DNA of 64,000 bases from positions 62,001 through 126,000 of the forward strand of contig CAKZPE010000022.1 of the NCBI GenBank assembly GCA_937138495.1, given 5' to 3'. The position numbers and the translations under genes were made by a program. The stretch comes from an uncultured Oceanospirillaceae bacterium. Its GTDB lineage: Bacteria; Pseudomonadota; Gammaproteobacteria; Pseudomonadales; Balneatricaceae. Shown here in pieces: positions 52,984-61,465 of the stretch. The notes beneath the pieces were generated by a model. It was not told the origin of the DNA and did not search any database. It was given only the letters and a program-made list of their open reading frames with translations. The stretch's first letter is position 1, and the number at the start of each line of letters is the position of its first letter.

Positions 52984-53103
52984 ACTTAGGACACGCCGTC
53001 ACAAGCGGCGGGTTGGTGAAAACAGTGAAACTCTGTTGCTATCCCCGTAACGGTGAGAATGCTTTCTGATAAAGATGCGTTTGTAGCCCGATCCCACCTA
53101 AGT
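52984..53103 (+). promoter_or_regulatory. Compact cobalamin-riboswitch-like element before the split Rieske operon
   Basis: P1 arms ACTTAGG (52984-52990) and CCTAAGT (53097-53103) enclose 106 nt. Inside are a P5-like hairpin ACAG-TGAAACT-CTGT (the loop matches the cobalamin L5), then CCCCGTAACGGT, matching the core CCCCGCAACGGT of the riboswitch at 34.6 kb, and a B12-box-like AGCCCGATCCCACCT at the 3' side. The element is only about 120 nt, like the short class II (env8/AdoCbl-variant) forms known from marine metagenomes. A possible kissing hairpin, ACCAGGC-ACGGA-GCCTGGT, follows at 53116-53134, and a nine-T run lies 16 nt before the start codon. Confidence 0.8.
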
Positions 53104-53269
53104 CACAAACTGGATACCAGGCACGGAGCCTGGTGAATAAGGTTGCGGTGGACAACGATACTGAATTGCGGCTTAGCTGCAGGGTTACCCCTTGCCAGAA
53201 AAAGCTGCTGCGATTCATGCTGTTCACCGCCTGAGATGCTATTGCTTTTTTTTTAGTGTAGGCGGCCCT

Positions 53270-54445
53270 ATGCAACACGTACTTACTGAGCTTGCCAATA
53301 AGCCAAAGAACTTCAGTCTGGCTGGCAAATTTTACAATGACCCTGCGCTTTATCAGATGGATCTGGAAAATATCTGGTACAAAGACTGGATATTTGTCGG
53401 CCATGATTTTGAGTTAGCCAATACCGGCGATTATATGACCCTGCCTCTGGGGGAGCATAATATCGTCATCATCAATCAGGGTGAGTCCCTGAAAGCTTAC
53501 TATAACCGTTGTCCGGTCAGTGGTTATCCGCTGTGTACTGAAGAAAGCGGTAACCAGCTGGCCCTGGGTGACAGCGGTGCCACTATTCAGTATGAACTGG
53601 ATGGCGAGTCTCTGGGTGAAGAAGAAGCCCGTCTTGAGCCGGTTGCGCTGAACAGCGTGCAAAGCTATCTGTTTGTCTGCCTGGCGGATGAGCCGGAAGA
53701 TTTTGCGGAGTTCAGCCGTGTGGTCGAGCCGTATATGGCGCCACATAACATGGCTAACGTTAAGATCGCGGCGCAGTCTTCCATTCTTGAAGACGGTAAC
53801 TGGAAGCTGGTATTCGAGAACAACCGTGAATGCTATCACTGCCTGAGTAACCACCCTGAACTGATCATTACCTATCCGGAAGATCCGGCGGTGACCGGTG
53901 TCAGCCCGAGTGGGGAAGTACCGGCGATGGTGTCTGATCACTGGGAGCGTTGTGAAGAAGCCGGTTTGCCAAGCCGCTTTAAAATTTCCGATAAGGGTGA
54001 TTTCCGCGTCGCCCGTATGCCATTGCTAAAAGACTTCACCAGCTACACCATGAGTGGTGAAGATGCGGTTGCCAAGCCGCTGTGCGATGAAGGCTTGCCA
54101 AACGTGGGTGCTCTGGTTCTGTTCCACTATCCGAATACCTGGAACCATTTCCTGGGTGATCACGTGATTTCTTTCCGTATGTTGCCGCTGGGGCCACAGT
54201 CGACGCTGGTGACGACTAAGTGGATGGTGCGTGCTGATGCTGAAGAGAATGTGGATTACAACCCGGCAGAGCTGCTGGAAGTATGGGAAGCCACCAATGC
54301 ACAGGATAAGCATCTGGTAGAAGAGAATCAGCGCGGTATTAACTCGCCTCTGTATTCATCCGGCCCCTATTCGGTCAACCAGGAAGACGGTGTCATTCAG
54401 TTTATTGAATGGTACAGCAACACTTTGCAAGCACGCCTGAGCTAA
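53270..54445 (+). CDS. Rieske-oxygenase alpha-like protein without Rieske ligands (catalytic half)
   Basis: 391 residues from ATG 53270 (AGGCGG site upstream). It resembles glycine-betaine monooxygenase GbcA over its length (FSLAGKFYNDPALYQMDLENI, MPLLKDFTSYTM, ATNAQDKHLVEENQRGINSP). The Rieske domain fold is retained, but of the four [2Fe-2S] ligands only Cys81 remains: the positions read C81, V83, D101, A104, against C81, H83, C101, H104 in the next protein, with identical spacing. The mononuclear iron site is intact: Glu187, His190 and His195 in ENNRECYHCLSNHPEL; Asp346 is a candidate third ligand. Glu187 rather than Asp is the bridging residue typical of quaternary-amine oxygenases such as CntA. 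It needs electrons from a Rieske centre supplied in trans. Confidence 0.88.
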   Translation: MQHVLTELANKPKNFSLAGKFYNDPALYQMDLENIWYKDWIFVGHDFELANTGDYMTLPLGEHNIVIINQGESLKAYYNRCPVSGYPLCTEESGNQLALGDSGATIQYELDGESLGEEEARLEPVALNSVQSYLFVCLADEPEDFAEFSRVVEPYMAPHNMANVKIAAQSSILEDGNWKLVFENNRECYHCLSNHPELIITYPEDPAVTGVSPSGEVPAMVSDHWERCEEAGLPSRFKISDKGDFRVARMPLLKDFTSYTMSGEDAVAKPLCDEGLPNVGALVLFHYPNTWNHFLGDHVISFRMLPLGPQSTLVTTKWMVRADAEENVDYNPAELLEVWEATNAQDKHLVEENQRGINSPLYSSGPYSVNQEDGVIQFIEWYSNTLQARLS

Positions 54446-54471
54446 TACACGCGGCAGTAAGAGATCTGATA

Positions 54472-56439
54472 ATGACAACAACAACTTCGACAAGTCGCCC
54501 CTGCGGAACTGATGCCAGCCAGGAACTGATTTACCAGAGCCACGAAAGTTCTAAGTCTGAACTGCATGAACAGTGGTACAAAGACTGGCTGTTTGCCGGC
54601 CATAGCAGCCAGATTCCTGCCAACGGCGATTATATGACGGTTCAGGCCGGCCATTACCCGGTGATTCTGGTGCGCAATAATGACGGCGAAATCGTTGCAC
54701 TGAATAACAGCTGTCGTCACCGGGGGTCCCGGGTATGCCAGCAGGATAAAGGCAATGCTCCGAACCTGGTATGCCCTTATCACCAGTGGACCTACGACCT
54801 GAACGGCGCGCTTGTTTTCGCCCGTAATATGATGGATGAGGTGAACCTGGATGAGTACCCGCTCAAGAAATTTGCGGTGGCTGAACATGAGGGATTTATC
54901 TTTGTTCACCTGACGGAGGAAGCGGCGTCTTTCGACGGTGCTGAGGCCGACTTTAAACAGGCGCTGACCGGTTTACCGCTGGCGGATATCGATCAGTGGG
55001 CGTCTGCGGCAGAGTACCGGCAGTTGGCAGAAGGGCATTGGGATGAAGCTGAAGGCTTTGCCAATGACGCCGCTGAATGCCTGTTCAGCGGTAAGAATGT
55101 GAGCATTTGGCAGGCGCCGGATCACATTGCCATTATCCGTAAGATTCCGTTAAACCTGTATCAGACTGAATATGCCATTCAGTGTATGGTTTCAGTGGAC
55201 GCGGCGCCTGGCCGGGATTATCTGGATCAGGCATTAATGGAGCAGTGGGGCGTGACTGACTATCAGTCCAGCCTGACAGTGACGGTTGATGCTGATCCGG
55301 ATGAGCAGCATCAGGCGAACATGGATTTTGCCGAGAAGTACGGTCTGGAAGCACCGGTACTGCGCCACAATGAAATGGACTACAACGATATGTTCTCTGA
55401 ACACCGCACCTGGGACAGCAGTACTCAGGAGCTGGTGTGCACCATGGTGGTGAACGAGACCCATAACGTTAAAACCTTCACCTTCAAAACCGAAGGTGGT
55501 AGCTGGTTTAAGTTCAAACCGGGTCAGTTTGTAACCCTGTCGCTGCCAACTGAAGAGGGGCCGGTACTGCGTACCTATACCATTTCTTCAACGCCTTCGC
55601 GGCCATTCTCACTGTCGGTAACCGTTAAGGTTCAGCCCGACAGCACCGGCACCCGCTGGCTGTTTGATAATGTTAAGCCGGGCGACAGCCTGAAGGCTTA
55701 TGGCCCGGCCGGTGAGTTCAGCTTCTTTAACCAGCCGTCTGAAAAGTATCTGTTTATCTCTGCCGGTTCCGGTGTCACTCCGATGATGTCCATGACTCGC
55801 TGGATGTTTGACTACGGTTACGATCTGGATGTGAACTTCATCAGCTGTGTGAATACACCGCAGGACATTCTGTTCCGCGAAGAGCTGGAAAACATTGCCG
55901 GCCGTTGCCCGAACTTCCGCCTGAGCTGGGTATGTGCGGAAGACACTGAATATAACGCCTGGACCGGTCTGCGTGGCCGTTTCAATAAGTTGATTTTGGG
56001 TCTGACCGCACCGGATTATATGGATCGGGACGTGTATTGCTGTGGCCCGGCACCGTTCATGAAAGCGGTACGGGATGCGCTGGATGCATCCGGGTTCGAT
56101 ATGAGCCGTTACCATGAAGAAAGCTTTGGTGCACCGGAGGCGTCTGATCAGGAAGATCAGTTCCCGGATGGCGCAGAAGTGGTGCAGGTTAACTTCGGTA
56201 AGTCTGATAAGACCCGTGAAGTCAGCCAGCGTGAAACTCTGCTGGATGCAGCAAAAGCGGCAGATATTGCGATTCCGAGTGCCTGTGGCTTCGGGGTGTG
56301 CGGTACCTGTAAGGTCAAGGTCGTTTCCGGTGATACCCATATGGTTCACAGTGGCGGTATCAGCCAGAAAGAAATCGATCAGGGCTATGTGCTGGCGTGC
56401 TGTACAAACCCGATCACAGATACCGAAATCGCTTTGTAA
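54472..56439 (+). CDS. Rieske domain - dead catalytic domain - flavin reductase - ferredoxin fusion
   Basis: 655 residues from ATG 54472, 26 bp after the previous gene. Residues 30-150 are an intact Rieske domain (Cys81-x-His83, Cys101-x2-His104 in CPYHQW). Residues 160-300 are a shortened remnant of the oxygenase catalytic domain, in which the iron-binding ECYH...H stretch reads DAAECLFSGKNV, with both His missing. Residues about 310-555 are an FNR-type reductase (RTYTISSTPS for flavin, SGVTPMMSM for NAD, CCGPAPFM). The C-terminus is a plant-type ferredoxin with Cys605, Cys610, Cys613 and Cys643. It so contains the whole electron chain from NAD(P)H to a Rieske cluster and complements exactly what the preceding protein lacks. 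Confidence 0.9.
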   Translation: MTTTTSTSRPCGTDASQELIYQSHESSKSELHEQWYKDWLFAGHSSQIPANGDYMTVQAGHYPVILVRNNDGEIVALNNSCRHRGSRVCQQDKGNAPNLVCPYHQWTYDLNGALVFARNMMDEVNLDEYPLKKFAVAEHEGFIFVHLTEEAASFDGAEADFKQALTGLPLADIDQWASAAEYRQLAEGHWDEAEGFANDAAECLFSGKNVSIWQAPDHIAIIRKIPLNLYQTEYAIQCMVSVDAAPGRDYLDQALMEQWGVTDYQSSLTVTVDADPDEQHQANMDFAEKYGLEAPVLRHNEMDYNDMFSEHRTWDSSTQELVCTMVVNETHNVKTFTFKTEGGSWFKFKPGQFVTLSLPTEEGPVLRTYTISSTPSRPFSLSVTVKVQPDSTGTRWLFDNVKPGDSLKAYGPAGEFSFFNQPSEKYLFISAGSGVTPMMSMTRWMFDYGYDLDVNFISCVNTPQDILFREELENIAGRCPNFRLSWVCAEDTEYNAWTGLRGRFNKLILGLTAPDYMDRDVYCCGPAPFMKAVRDALDASGFDMSRYHEESFGAPEASDQEDQFPDGAEVVQVNFGKSDKTREVSQRETLLDAAKAADIAIPSACGFGVCGTCKVKVVSGDTHMVHSGGISQKEIDQGYVLACCTNPITDTEIAL

Positions 56440-56458
56440 ACCGGTGATGAGGGATCAG

Positions 56459-56485
56459 AAAAGGAGAGCTTCGGCTCTCCTTTTT
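56459..56485 (+). terminator. Terminator of the split Rieske operon
   Basis: AAAAGGAGAGC-TTCG-GCTCTCCTTTTT, a very stable UUCG hairpin with T-run, 20 bp after the stop. Confidence 0.95.
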
Positions 56486-56675
56486 GCGTTGTATGGTGCC
56501 GGACGTTATCGTGAAGCTGAGCCGGCTGTTCAGTTTCTCGCCTGCGCGAAACCGGGTCTGGCTATCCGTGAATCTCACTGGGTTTATGTACCTACACATG
56601 CTGGCGTGTGGCGTTCGGAGCCGCAAGTTTGAAACACTTTATATTCTAAGGTCATTCAGCTGATCATGGGCAGCT

Positions 56676-57488
56676 TTATGGCTGTTTACGCGCTGTCTGT
56701 TCGGCTGAATAGATCTGAATGTTTTTGTTAAGACGGTCTTTGACCCATTGCCGGTAGCCTGGCGCCTGAAGCATTTTCTCGATTTCCGGTAACAGGTGCC
56801 GCCACCGGGATTTTTTTGATATGGAAATATGCAGATTGCCTGTAGTGATGGGGTGTTCCAGTGGGATAATGTCGGCTGACATGTTTAGCGTTGCCAGCTT
56901 GGTCAGTCCGGATTCACGGCCGAAAGGGACAAAGTCTATACGTCCGTGGTTGAGCATCATAAAGGCAGATTTGTAGTCAGGCACCCATTCAACTTGTACG
57001 CTGGATGCCAGAAAAGTATCGAATGCCTGGCCAATGCTGACACCCAGTACCATTGCGGCGCGTTTACCTTTCAGGTCTGCCCACTGAGTAAACGGGAATT
57101 CATTGCCTTTTTTTACAAAGACTGCGTTTTGGTTATAGCCCATCGGGGTGGCGGTGAAGGTTGAGTATGTTTGCCGTTCAGGGTTGATGAACGCACAGAT
57201 ATTGACGTCCACATCACCTTTTTCAACCGCTTTCTGGCAACGTTTCCAGGGACCGACGTAAGAGAGGTCAACTTTTACCCCCAGCCGGCCAAACAACTCG
57301 CGGGTAACATCTGCACAGGCCCCTTGTATTTGTCCCTGACTTTCCCAGTTCCAGGGCGGGTAATCCTGATGGCCGCAGGCTTTGAGCTGAGATTCATCAG
57401 ACCAGGCAGGAAAGCTTGCTGATATAGCGCTGGCTATAAGACAGATTCCAGCCAGAATATTTTTTACAAACTGATCACCGCGTCTCAT
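56676..57488 (-). CDS. Orphan periplasmic solute-binding protein, family 3
   Basis: 270 residues with a signal peptide (ends near FPAWSDES). Mature features: KACGHQDYPPWNWESQG, ACADVTRELFGRLGVKVDLSYVGPW and the ligand-binding FGRESGLTKL stretch. Two cysteine pairs (ACGHQ/GACAD and RCQKA/NICAF) could form disulfides. No transporter genes are adjacent. It may be a sensor or a shared binding protein; ligand unknown. Confidence 0.78.
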   Translation of the reverse strand: MRRGDQFVKNILAGICLIASAISASFPAWSDESQLKACGHQDYPPWNWESQGQIQGACADVTRELFGRLGVKVDLSYVGPWKRCQKAVEKGDVDVNICAFINPERQTYSTFTATPMGYNQNAVFVKKGNEFPFTQWADLKGKRAAMVLGVSIGQAFDTFLASSVQVEWVPDYKSAFMMLNHGRIDFVPFGRESGLTKLATLNMSADIIPLEHPITTGNLHISISKKSRWRHLLPEIEKMLQAPGYRQWVKDRLNKNIQIYSAEQTARKQP

Positions 57489-57653
57489 TCATTCAGATCC
57501 CTATGACATTAAAAATACTGCAAAAAAATCAAAGAGTTGTGTTGAGTAAAGTATAGCAAAATACGATATATGCAAATAAATAAATGGCATATGGGTGTTG
57601 GGGTGAAGCGGTGCTGGTTTTGCTGAGGCGGGCCGCCTCAGGAGATGCAGCAA

Positions 57654-58550
57654 TCAGAGTGTCAGCTGGACGGATATGGCGCAGTGGTCACTCAGGTAAT
57701 GCTTCAGAACGCTATCTTTTGCAAACGTATGCTGGCGGAACGAGTCCGGTTGCAGGGTGCTGAATGCTGAATCATTTAGCAGGATATGATCGATATATTG
57801 TCTGTAGTTTCTCAGGGTCCAGCGGCGCTTTTTCTTATCATAGCGGCGGCTGTAGCACTGGCTGGCATCGTTGTTACCGGTGGTGTGCAGGTTTATATTC
57901 TGTAGCCGGTTGCCATATTTGTCGCGGCTGTTTTTTAGCTGCCGGTTAAAGTCGCCGAGAATTGCATAAGGGTTGTCACCCTGTTGTTCTGCCCAGCTGC
58001 GAACCAGTGCTATTTGCTGATCCAGTTGTTGGCAGTTTTTGCGGCGCTTTGCCTGCTTGTCTGACGCGTTGTTATAGCAGCCGGCTTTAAGGTGCACGTT
58101 AAGCAGGGTGAGGCTGCGTCCGTCCTGGGTGGTAACCGTGAGTGGCAGGCCGTAGCGCAGGCTTTGCTTTTTATGCAGATCCAGGGCTTTCAGTTCTGGC
58201 AGAGCTTTAACGCTGAGAGATTTACGGACCGCATAGCCGACTTTCTGATCGTTATCCCGGGATGAAATGAACAGCTGATATTCATCCGCCGAGAAGAGCT
58301 TAGCGGCACTGACGGTGTCAGCGACTTCCTGAAAGGCGATAACATCTGCATCCAGCTGGCGGGCGTATGCGGCCAGTGTTTCGTAGTCGGCATCGCTGCG
58401 TTTTTGCTGGCGTTGCACGGGTGTAGTGTCGAGCCATTCAATATTCCAGCTGGCAATTTTTAACTGACTGGCAAAGCTGTACTCACTGCTAAGAATCAGG
58501 GCTGTTATGAGTTGCAGTTTAACTATCCTGTTGTTTTGTAAACCGAACAT
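57654..58550 (-). CDS. Exported endonuclease/exonuclease/phosphatase-family protein
   Basis: 298 residues from ATG 58550 (AAGGA 8 nt upstream); ATG 58568 is an alternative. The signal peptide ends near YSFASQ. The fold motifs are in order: KIASWNIEWL, IAFQEVADT, LLNVHLKAGC, ILGDFNRQL and the C-terminal LSDHCAISVQL with the catalytic Asp-His. It would cleave phosphodiester or phosphoester bonds outside the cytoplasm, for example for nutrient recovery. Divergent from the next gene. Confidence 0.9.
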   Translation of the reverse strand: MFGLQNNRIVKLQLITALILSSEYSFASQLKIASWNIEWLDTTPVQRQQKRSDADYETLAAYARQLDADVIAFQEVADTVSAAKLFSADEYQLFISSRDNDQKVGYAVRKSLSVKALPELKALDLHKKQSLRYGLPLTVTTQDGRSLTLLNVHLKAGCYNNASDKQAKRRKNCQQLDQQIALVRSWAEQQGDNPYAILGDFNRQLKNSRDKYGNRLQNINLHTTGNNDASQCYSRRYDKKKRRWTLRNYRQYIDHILLNDSAFSTLQPDSFRQHTFAKDSVLKHYLSDHCAISVQLTL

Positions 58551-58624
58551 TACCTGATTCCTTATCATTATCCTGAGGATTCAATATACTTTGCTGATAA
58601 CGCCATTGATAGCCGGAAATTGTG

Positions 58625-59116
58625 ATGACAGTTCATTCCGATCAGCCGTTCGATCCTGATAATGATACGCGTGGGCCTGGAGTACGGGTGCCGCCGCCGG
58701 TAATGGTGGCGGGATCTGTCCTGTCAGGAATCGGGCTGGACCTTATTATACCTTTAGCCCTGAGCCCGTTAGTGTTCTGGCCGGGGCTGATTCTGATGGC
58801 GCTTGCGGCACTGCTGGCGCTGGCCTGTGCCTGGCAGTTTTTCAGGGCCAGAACGCATATTGAGCCCTGGCAGCCAACCAGCCGGATCATTGTATCCGGG
58901 GTGTACCGTTTTTCCCGGAATCCAATTTATCTGGCGATGTTTGTGTTTCAGATCGGGTTGGGGTTATGGCTGGCCAATGGCTGGGTTGTGTTGTGTGGCA
59001 GCCTGACGCTGAGGTTATTGTCGTATTTTGTTATCCGCAGAGAAGAAACCTATCTTCTGGCAAAGTTTGGTGATGAGTATCTGGCTTATACGCAACAGGT
59101 GCGCCGCTGGTTCTGA
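58625..59116 (+). CDS. Isoprenylcysteine methyltransferase/PEMT-like membrane protein
   Basis: 163 residues from ATG 58625 (MTVHSDQPFD); a GTG one codon earlier is possible. Four membrane helices. The C-terminal part contains the family motif SRIIVSGVYRFSRNPIYLAM and the REETYLLAKFGDEYLAYTQQV end, which hold the SAM-binding residues. Bacterial members have no settled substrate; lipid or small-molecule methylation is likely. It is 39 bp upstream of the MscS gene, perhaps in one transcript. Confidence 0.88.
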   Translation: MTVHSDQPFDPDNDTRGPGVRVPPPVMVAGSVLSGIGLDLIIPLALSPLVFWPGLILMALAALLALACAWQFFRARTHIEPWQPTSRIIVSGVYRFSRNPIYLAMFVFQIGLGLWLANGWVVLCGSLTLRLLSYFVIRREETYLLAKFGDEYLAYTQQVRRWF

Positions 59117-59155
59117 CCGGTTGGACGCTGATAAGAATAAAAAAGGAAAGTCTAT

Positions 59156-61465
59156 ATGAAGTACCGGTTTTTGAGTGTTGTCGGGCTGTTCTTCCTGTTA
59201 CTGAATCTGTCGCTCAGTGCTCAGGCCAATACGGCTGCCGCCGAACTGCAGTTGCCGGAAACACTGACCAAAGAGAAGGTCAGCAGTTTTCTGGCGGAAC
59301 TGTCTGATAAAGAGGTTCGCAGCCTGCTGAATAAACAGCTGCAGGGGTTGGTGGAGAAGTCCGCTGAGGAAAAACAAAGCCTGTTTGACGGTTTTACCGC
59401 GGGCATAGTGAATACCCGGGATCATTTACTGGGGGCAGTGCAGCAGTTGCTGGCGTTACCGCAGCATTTTACTGTGGTGGGGGATGCTCTCAGTGAGGCA
59501 TTCAGTGATTTCTTTGCCGTTATCTGGTTTGCAGGGCTGGTTGCGCTGATTCTTGCGGTTGCCTTCGCCGTTTCTGCAGGGGTGCTGCGTTTGCTGCCCG
59601 CTAAATACCGTTTGCCTGATGATGATGGTTCACCGCTTCCGTTTTCGCTCAGGCTGAAGTTACTGGGACGTCACTTCCTGCTGGTGAACATCAGCCTGGT
59701 TATTTTTTACAGTGTGGCAGAAACCTTGCTGATGCTGACGGTCAGTCATGAAACGGCTCTGATGACAGCAGTTGCCATTCTTGACTATGTTTACATGGGC
59801 CGGGTCGCCTATGTGCTGATGTCCTTTTTTCTGGCGCCTTCTCACAGACATTTGCGGATGGTTAATCTGCCGGATCCTGCTGCCATGCGCATGGTGTATC
59901 AGGGGGTTTTACTGGCGTTACTGGCGACCAGCAGCATTATTCTGGAATGGAGCTGGCATTTGGGTCTTAAACGCTTTGAAACGGGGTTTGCTTTCTGGAT
60001 TGAATTCGGTTTTTACCTGGCACTGTTATGGGTTGTCTGGAGTAACCGGCAAACATTTACTTCCATGCTGTTGTTACAAAATGAGCAGAACAGCCTTTCC
60101 AGAAGACGGTTTGCTGAATTCTGGCCAAAGGTTGTAATGGTTGCGGTGGTTCTGACCTGGCTGAGTTTGCAGGTCATCATCGCTAACGGGGGGTTCAGCC
60201 TTGAGTTGATTTATGCTGCAGTGTTTACCCTGGTGATTCTGTTAGTGGTGCCATTTTTTGATGTGGCGATCCGGGCCGTGATCGAGCATTTCTATCCTCT
60301 TTATCTGACTGACTGCGGGGCGCAGGTCAGTGCTATCGCCGATGCTGACGATCCTGAGACTGAATCAGCTGAAGCGGCTGAAGGAGACGCAGTAAGCGGT
60401 TCAACCAGAGAACAGGAAGCACTGATGCGCGGAGAAGTGCAGGTCAGCGCCTTAAGAGTGACCCGGTTGCTGCTGGCCGGTCTGATTCTGATTGTGTTGC
60501 CTCTGCTGTGGGGTGTCAGCTATGTGGATCTGGCCAGTCAGGGGATCAGTGCCAGAATCGCGGCAAGTCTGGTGGAGTCAACGGTATTGCTGTTGCTGGC
60601 GATGATCGCGGCACAGGTGATTGACGTGCTGGTGAAGCGAAAACTGGCCACGGAACTGCCCGGCGGTGAAGAGGAGCATGATTCGGAAGGGGGGCAGGGG
60701 CTTTCCAGAGCAGCAACTCTGCTGCCCATTATCCGCATCATTGCCTTTGTGCTGATTTTTGTCAGTTCGCTGTTTGCCATTCTCAGCAGCCTTGGGGTTA
60801 ATACTACGCCATTGCTGGCGGGGGCTGGTGTCGTGGGTCTGGCAATCGGCTTCGGTGCCCAGACACTGGTGAAAGATATTGTGTCCGGCATGTTCTTCCT
60901 GATTGATGATGCATTCCGCATGGGTGAGTACGTGGATGTCGGTGAGATAAAGGGGACGGTCGAAAAAATAGCCCTGCGTTCGCTGCGTCTGAGGCATCAT
61001 CTCGGGGCGTTACATACCGTGCCCTATGGTGATATTTCCCGTCTGACTAATTACAGCCGTGACTGGGTCATCATGAAGCTGCGGTTCCGGGTGCCCCACG
61101 ATACAGATATTAATAAAGTGAAAAAGCTGTTTAAGAATCTGGGTAAAGAATTGTTGGAGAATCCGCTGATCGGTAAAGACTTTATTGAGCCATTTAAGAG
61201 TCAGGGGGTGCTGGAAGTGGATGAAGTGGGGATGGTGATCCGCGGTAAGTTTACCTGTAAACCCGGTGGCCAGTTTATGATCCGTAAGGAAGTGTATGCG
61301 CAGGTCCAGCGGGTATTTGCGGAAAATGGCATTGAGTTTGCCCGCCGCAAAGTTGAGGTTCAGATGCCGGAGCATGCTACCGAACAGGATAAAGAGCGGG
61401 CCGTGGCTGCGGCCAGCGAAGCTATTCAGAGCAGCCAGCCGGCAGACGCAGGCAAACCCGCATGA
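59156..61465 (+). CDS. Large MscS-family mechanosensitive channel
   Basis: 769 residues. A signal peptide (ends near AQANTA), a soluble periplasmic segment (about 25-110), about ten membrane helices, with a charged loop (DPETESAEAAEGD) between two groups, and the MscS core. The pore-lining helix and beta domain are plain: LAGAGVVGLAIGFGAQTLVK, IVSGMFFLIDDAFRMGEYV, and VPYGDISRLTNYSRDW. Length and layout fit the YbiO/YjeP-like large members. Opens on membrane tension under osmotic downshock. The LysR gene overlaps its stop. Confidence 0.92.
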   Translation: MKYRFLSVVGLFFLLLNLSLSAQANTAAAELQLPETLTKEKVSSFLAELSDKEVRSLLNKQLQGLVEKSAEEKQSLFDGFTAGIVNTRDHLLGAVQQLLALPQHFTVVGDALSEAFSDFFAVIWFAGLVALILAVAFAVSAGVLRLLPAKYRLPDDDGSPLPFSLRLKLLGRHFLLVNISLVIFYSVAETLLMLTVSHETALMTAVAILDYVYMGRVAYVLMSFFLAPSHRHLRMVNLPDPAAMRMVYQGVLLALLATSSIILEWSWHLGLKRFETGFAFWIEFGFYLALLWVVWSNRQTFTSMLLLQNEQNSLSRRRFAEFWPKVVMVAVVLTWLSLQVIIANGGFSLELIYAAVFTLVILLVVPFFDVAIRAVIEHFYPLYLTDCGAQVSAIADADDPETESAEAAEGDAVSGSTREQEALMRGEVQVSALRVTRLLLAGLILIVLPLLWGVSYVDLASQGISARIAASLVESTVLLLLAMIAAQVIDVLVKRKLATELPGGEEEHDSEGGQGLSRAATLLPIIRIIAFVLIFVSSLFAILSSLGVNTTPLLAGAGVVGLAIGFGAQTLVKDIVSGMFFLIDDAFRMGEYVDVGEIKGTVEKIALRSLRLRHHLGALHTVPYGDISRLTNYSRDWVIMKLRFRVPHDTDINKVKKLFKNLGKELLENPLIGKDFIEPFKSQGVLEVDEVGMVIRGKFTCKPGGQFMIRKEVYAQVQRVFAENGIEFARRKVEVQMPEHATEQDKERAVAAASEAIQSSQPADAGKPA

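Noticed and set aside
53192..53269. Longer start for the Rieske-less protein
   Set aside because: It would begin in the riboswitch expression region and add residues not found in GbcA-type proteins; ATG 53270 has a good ribosome-binding site.
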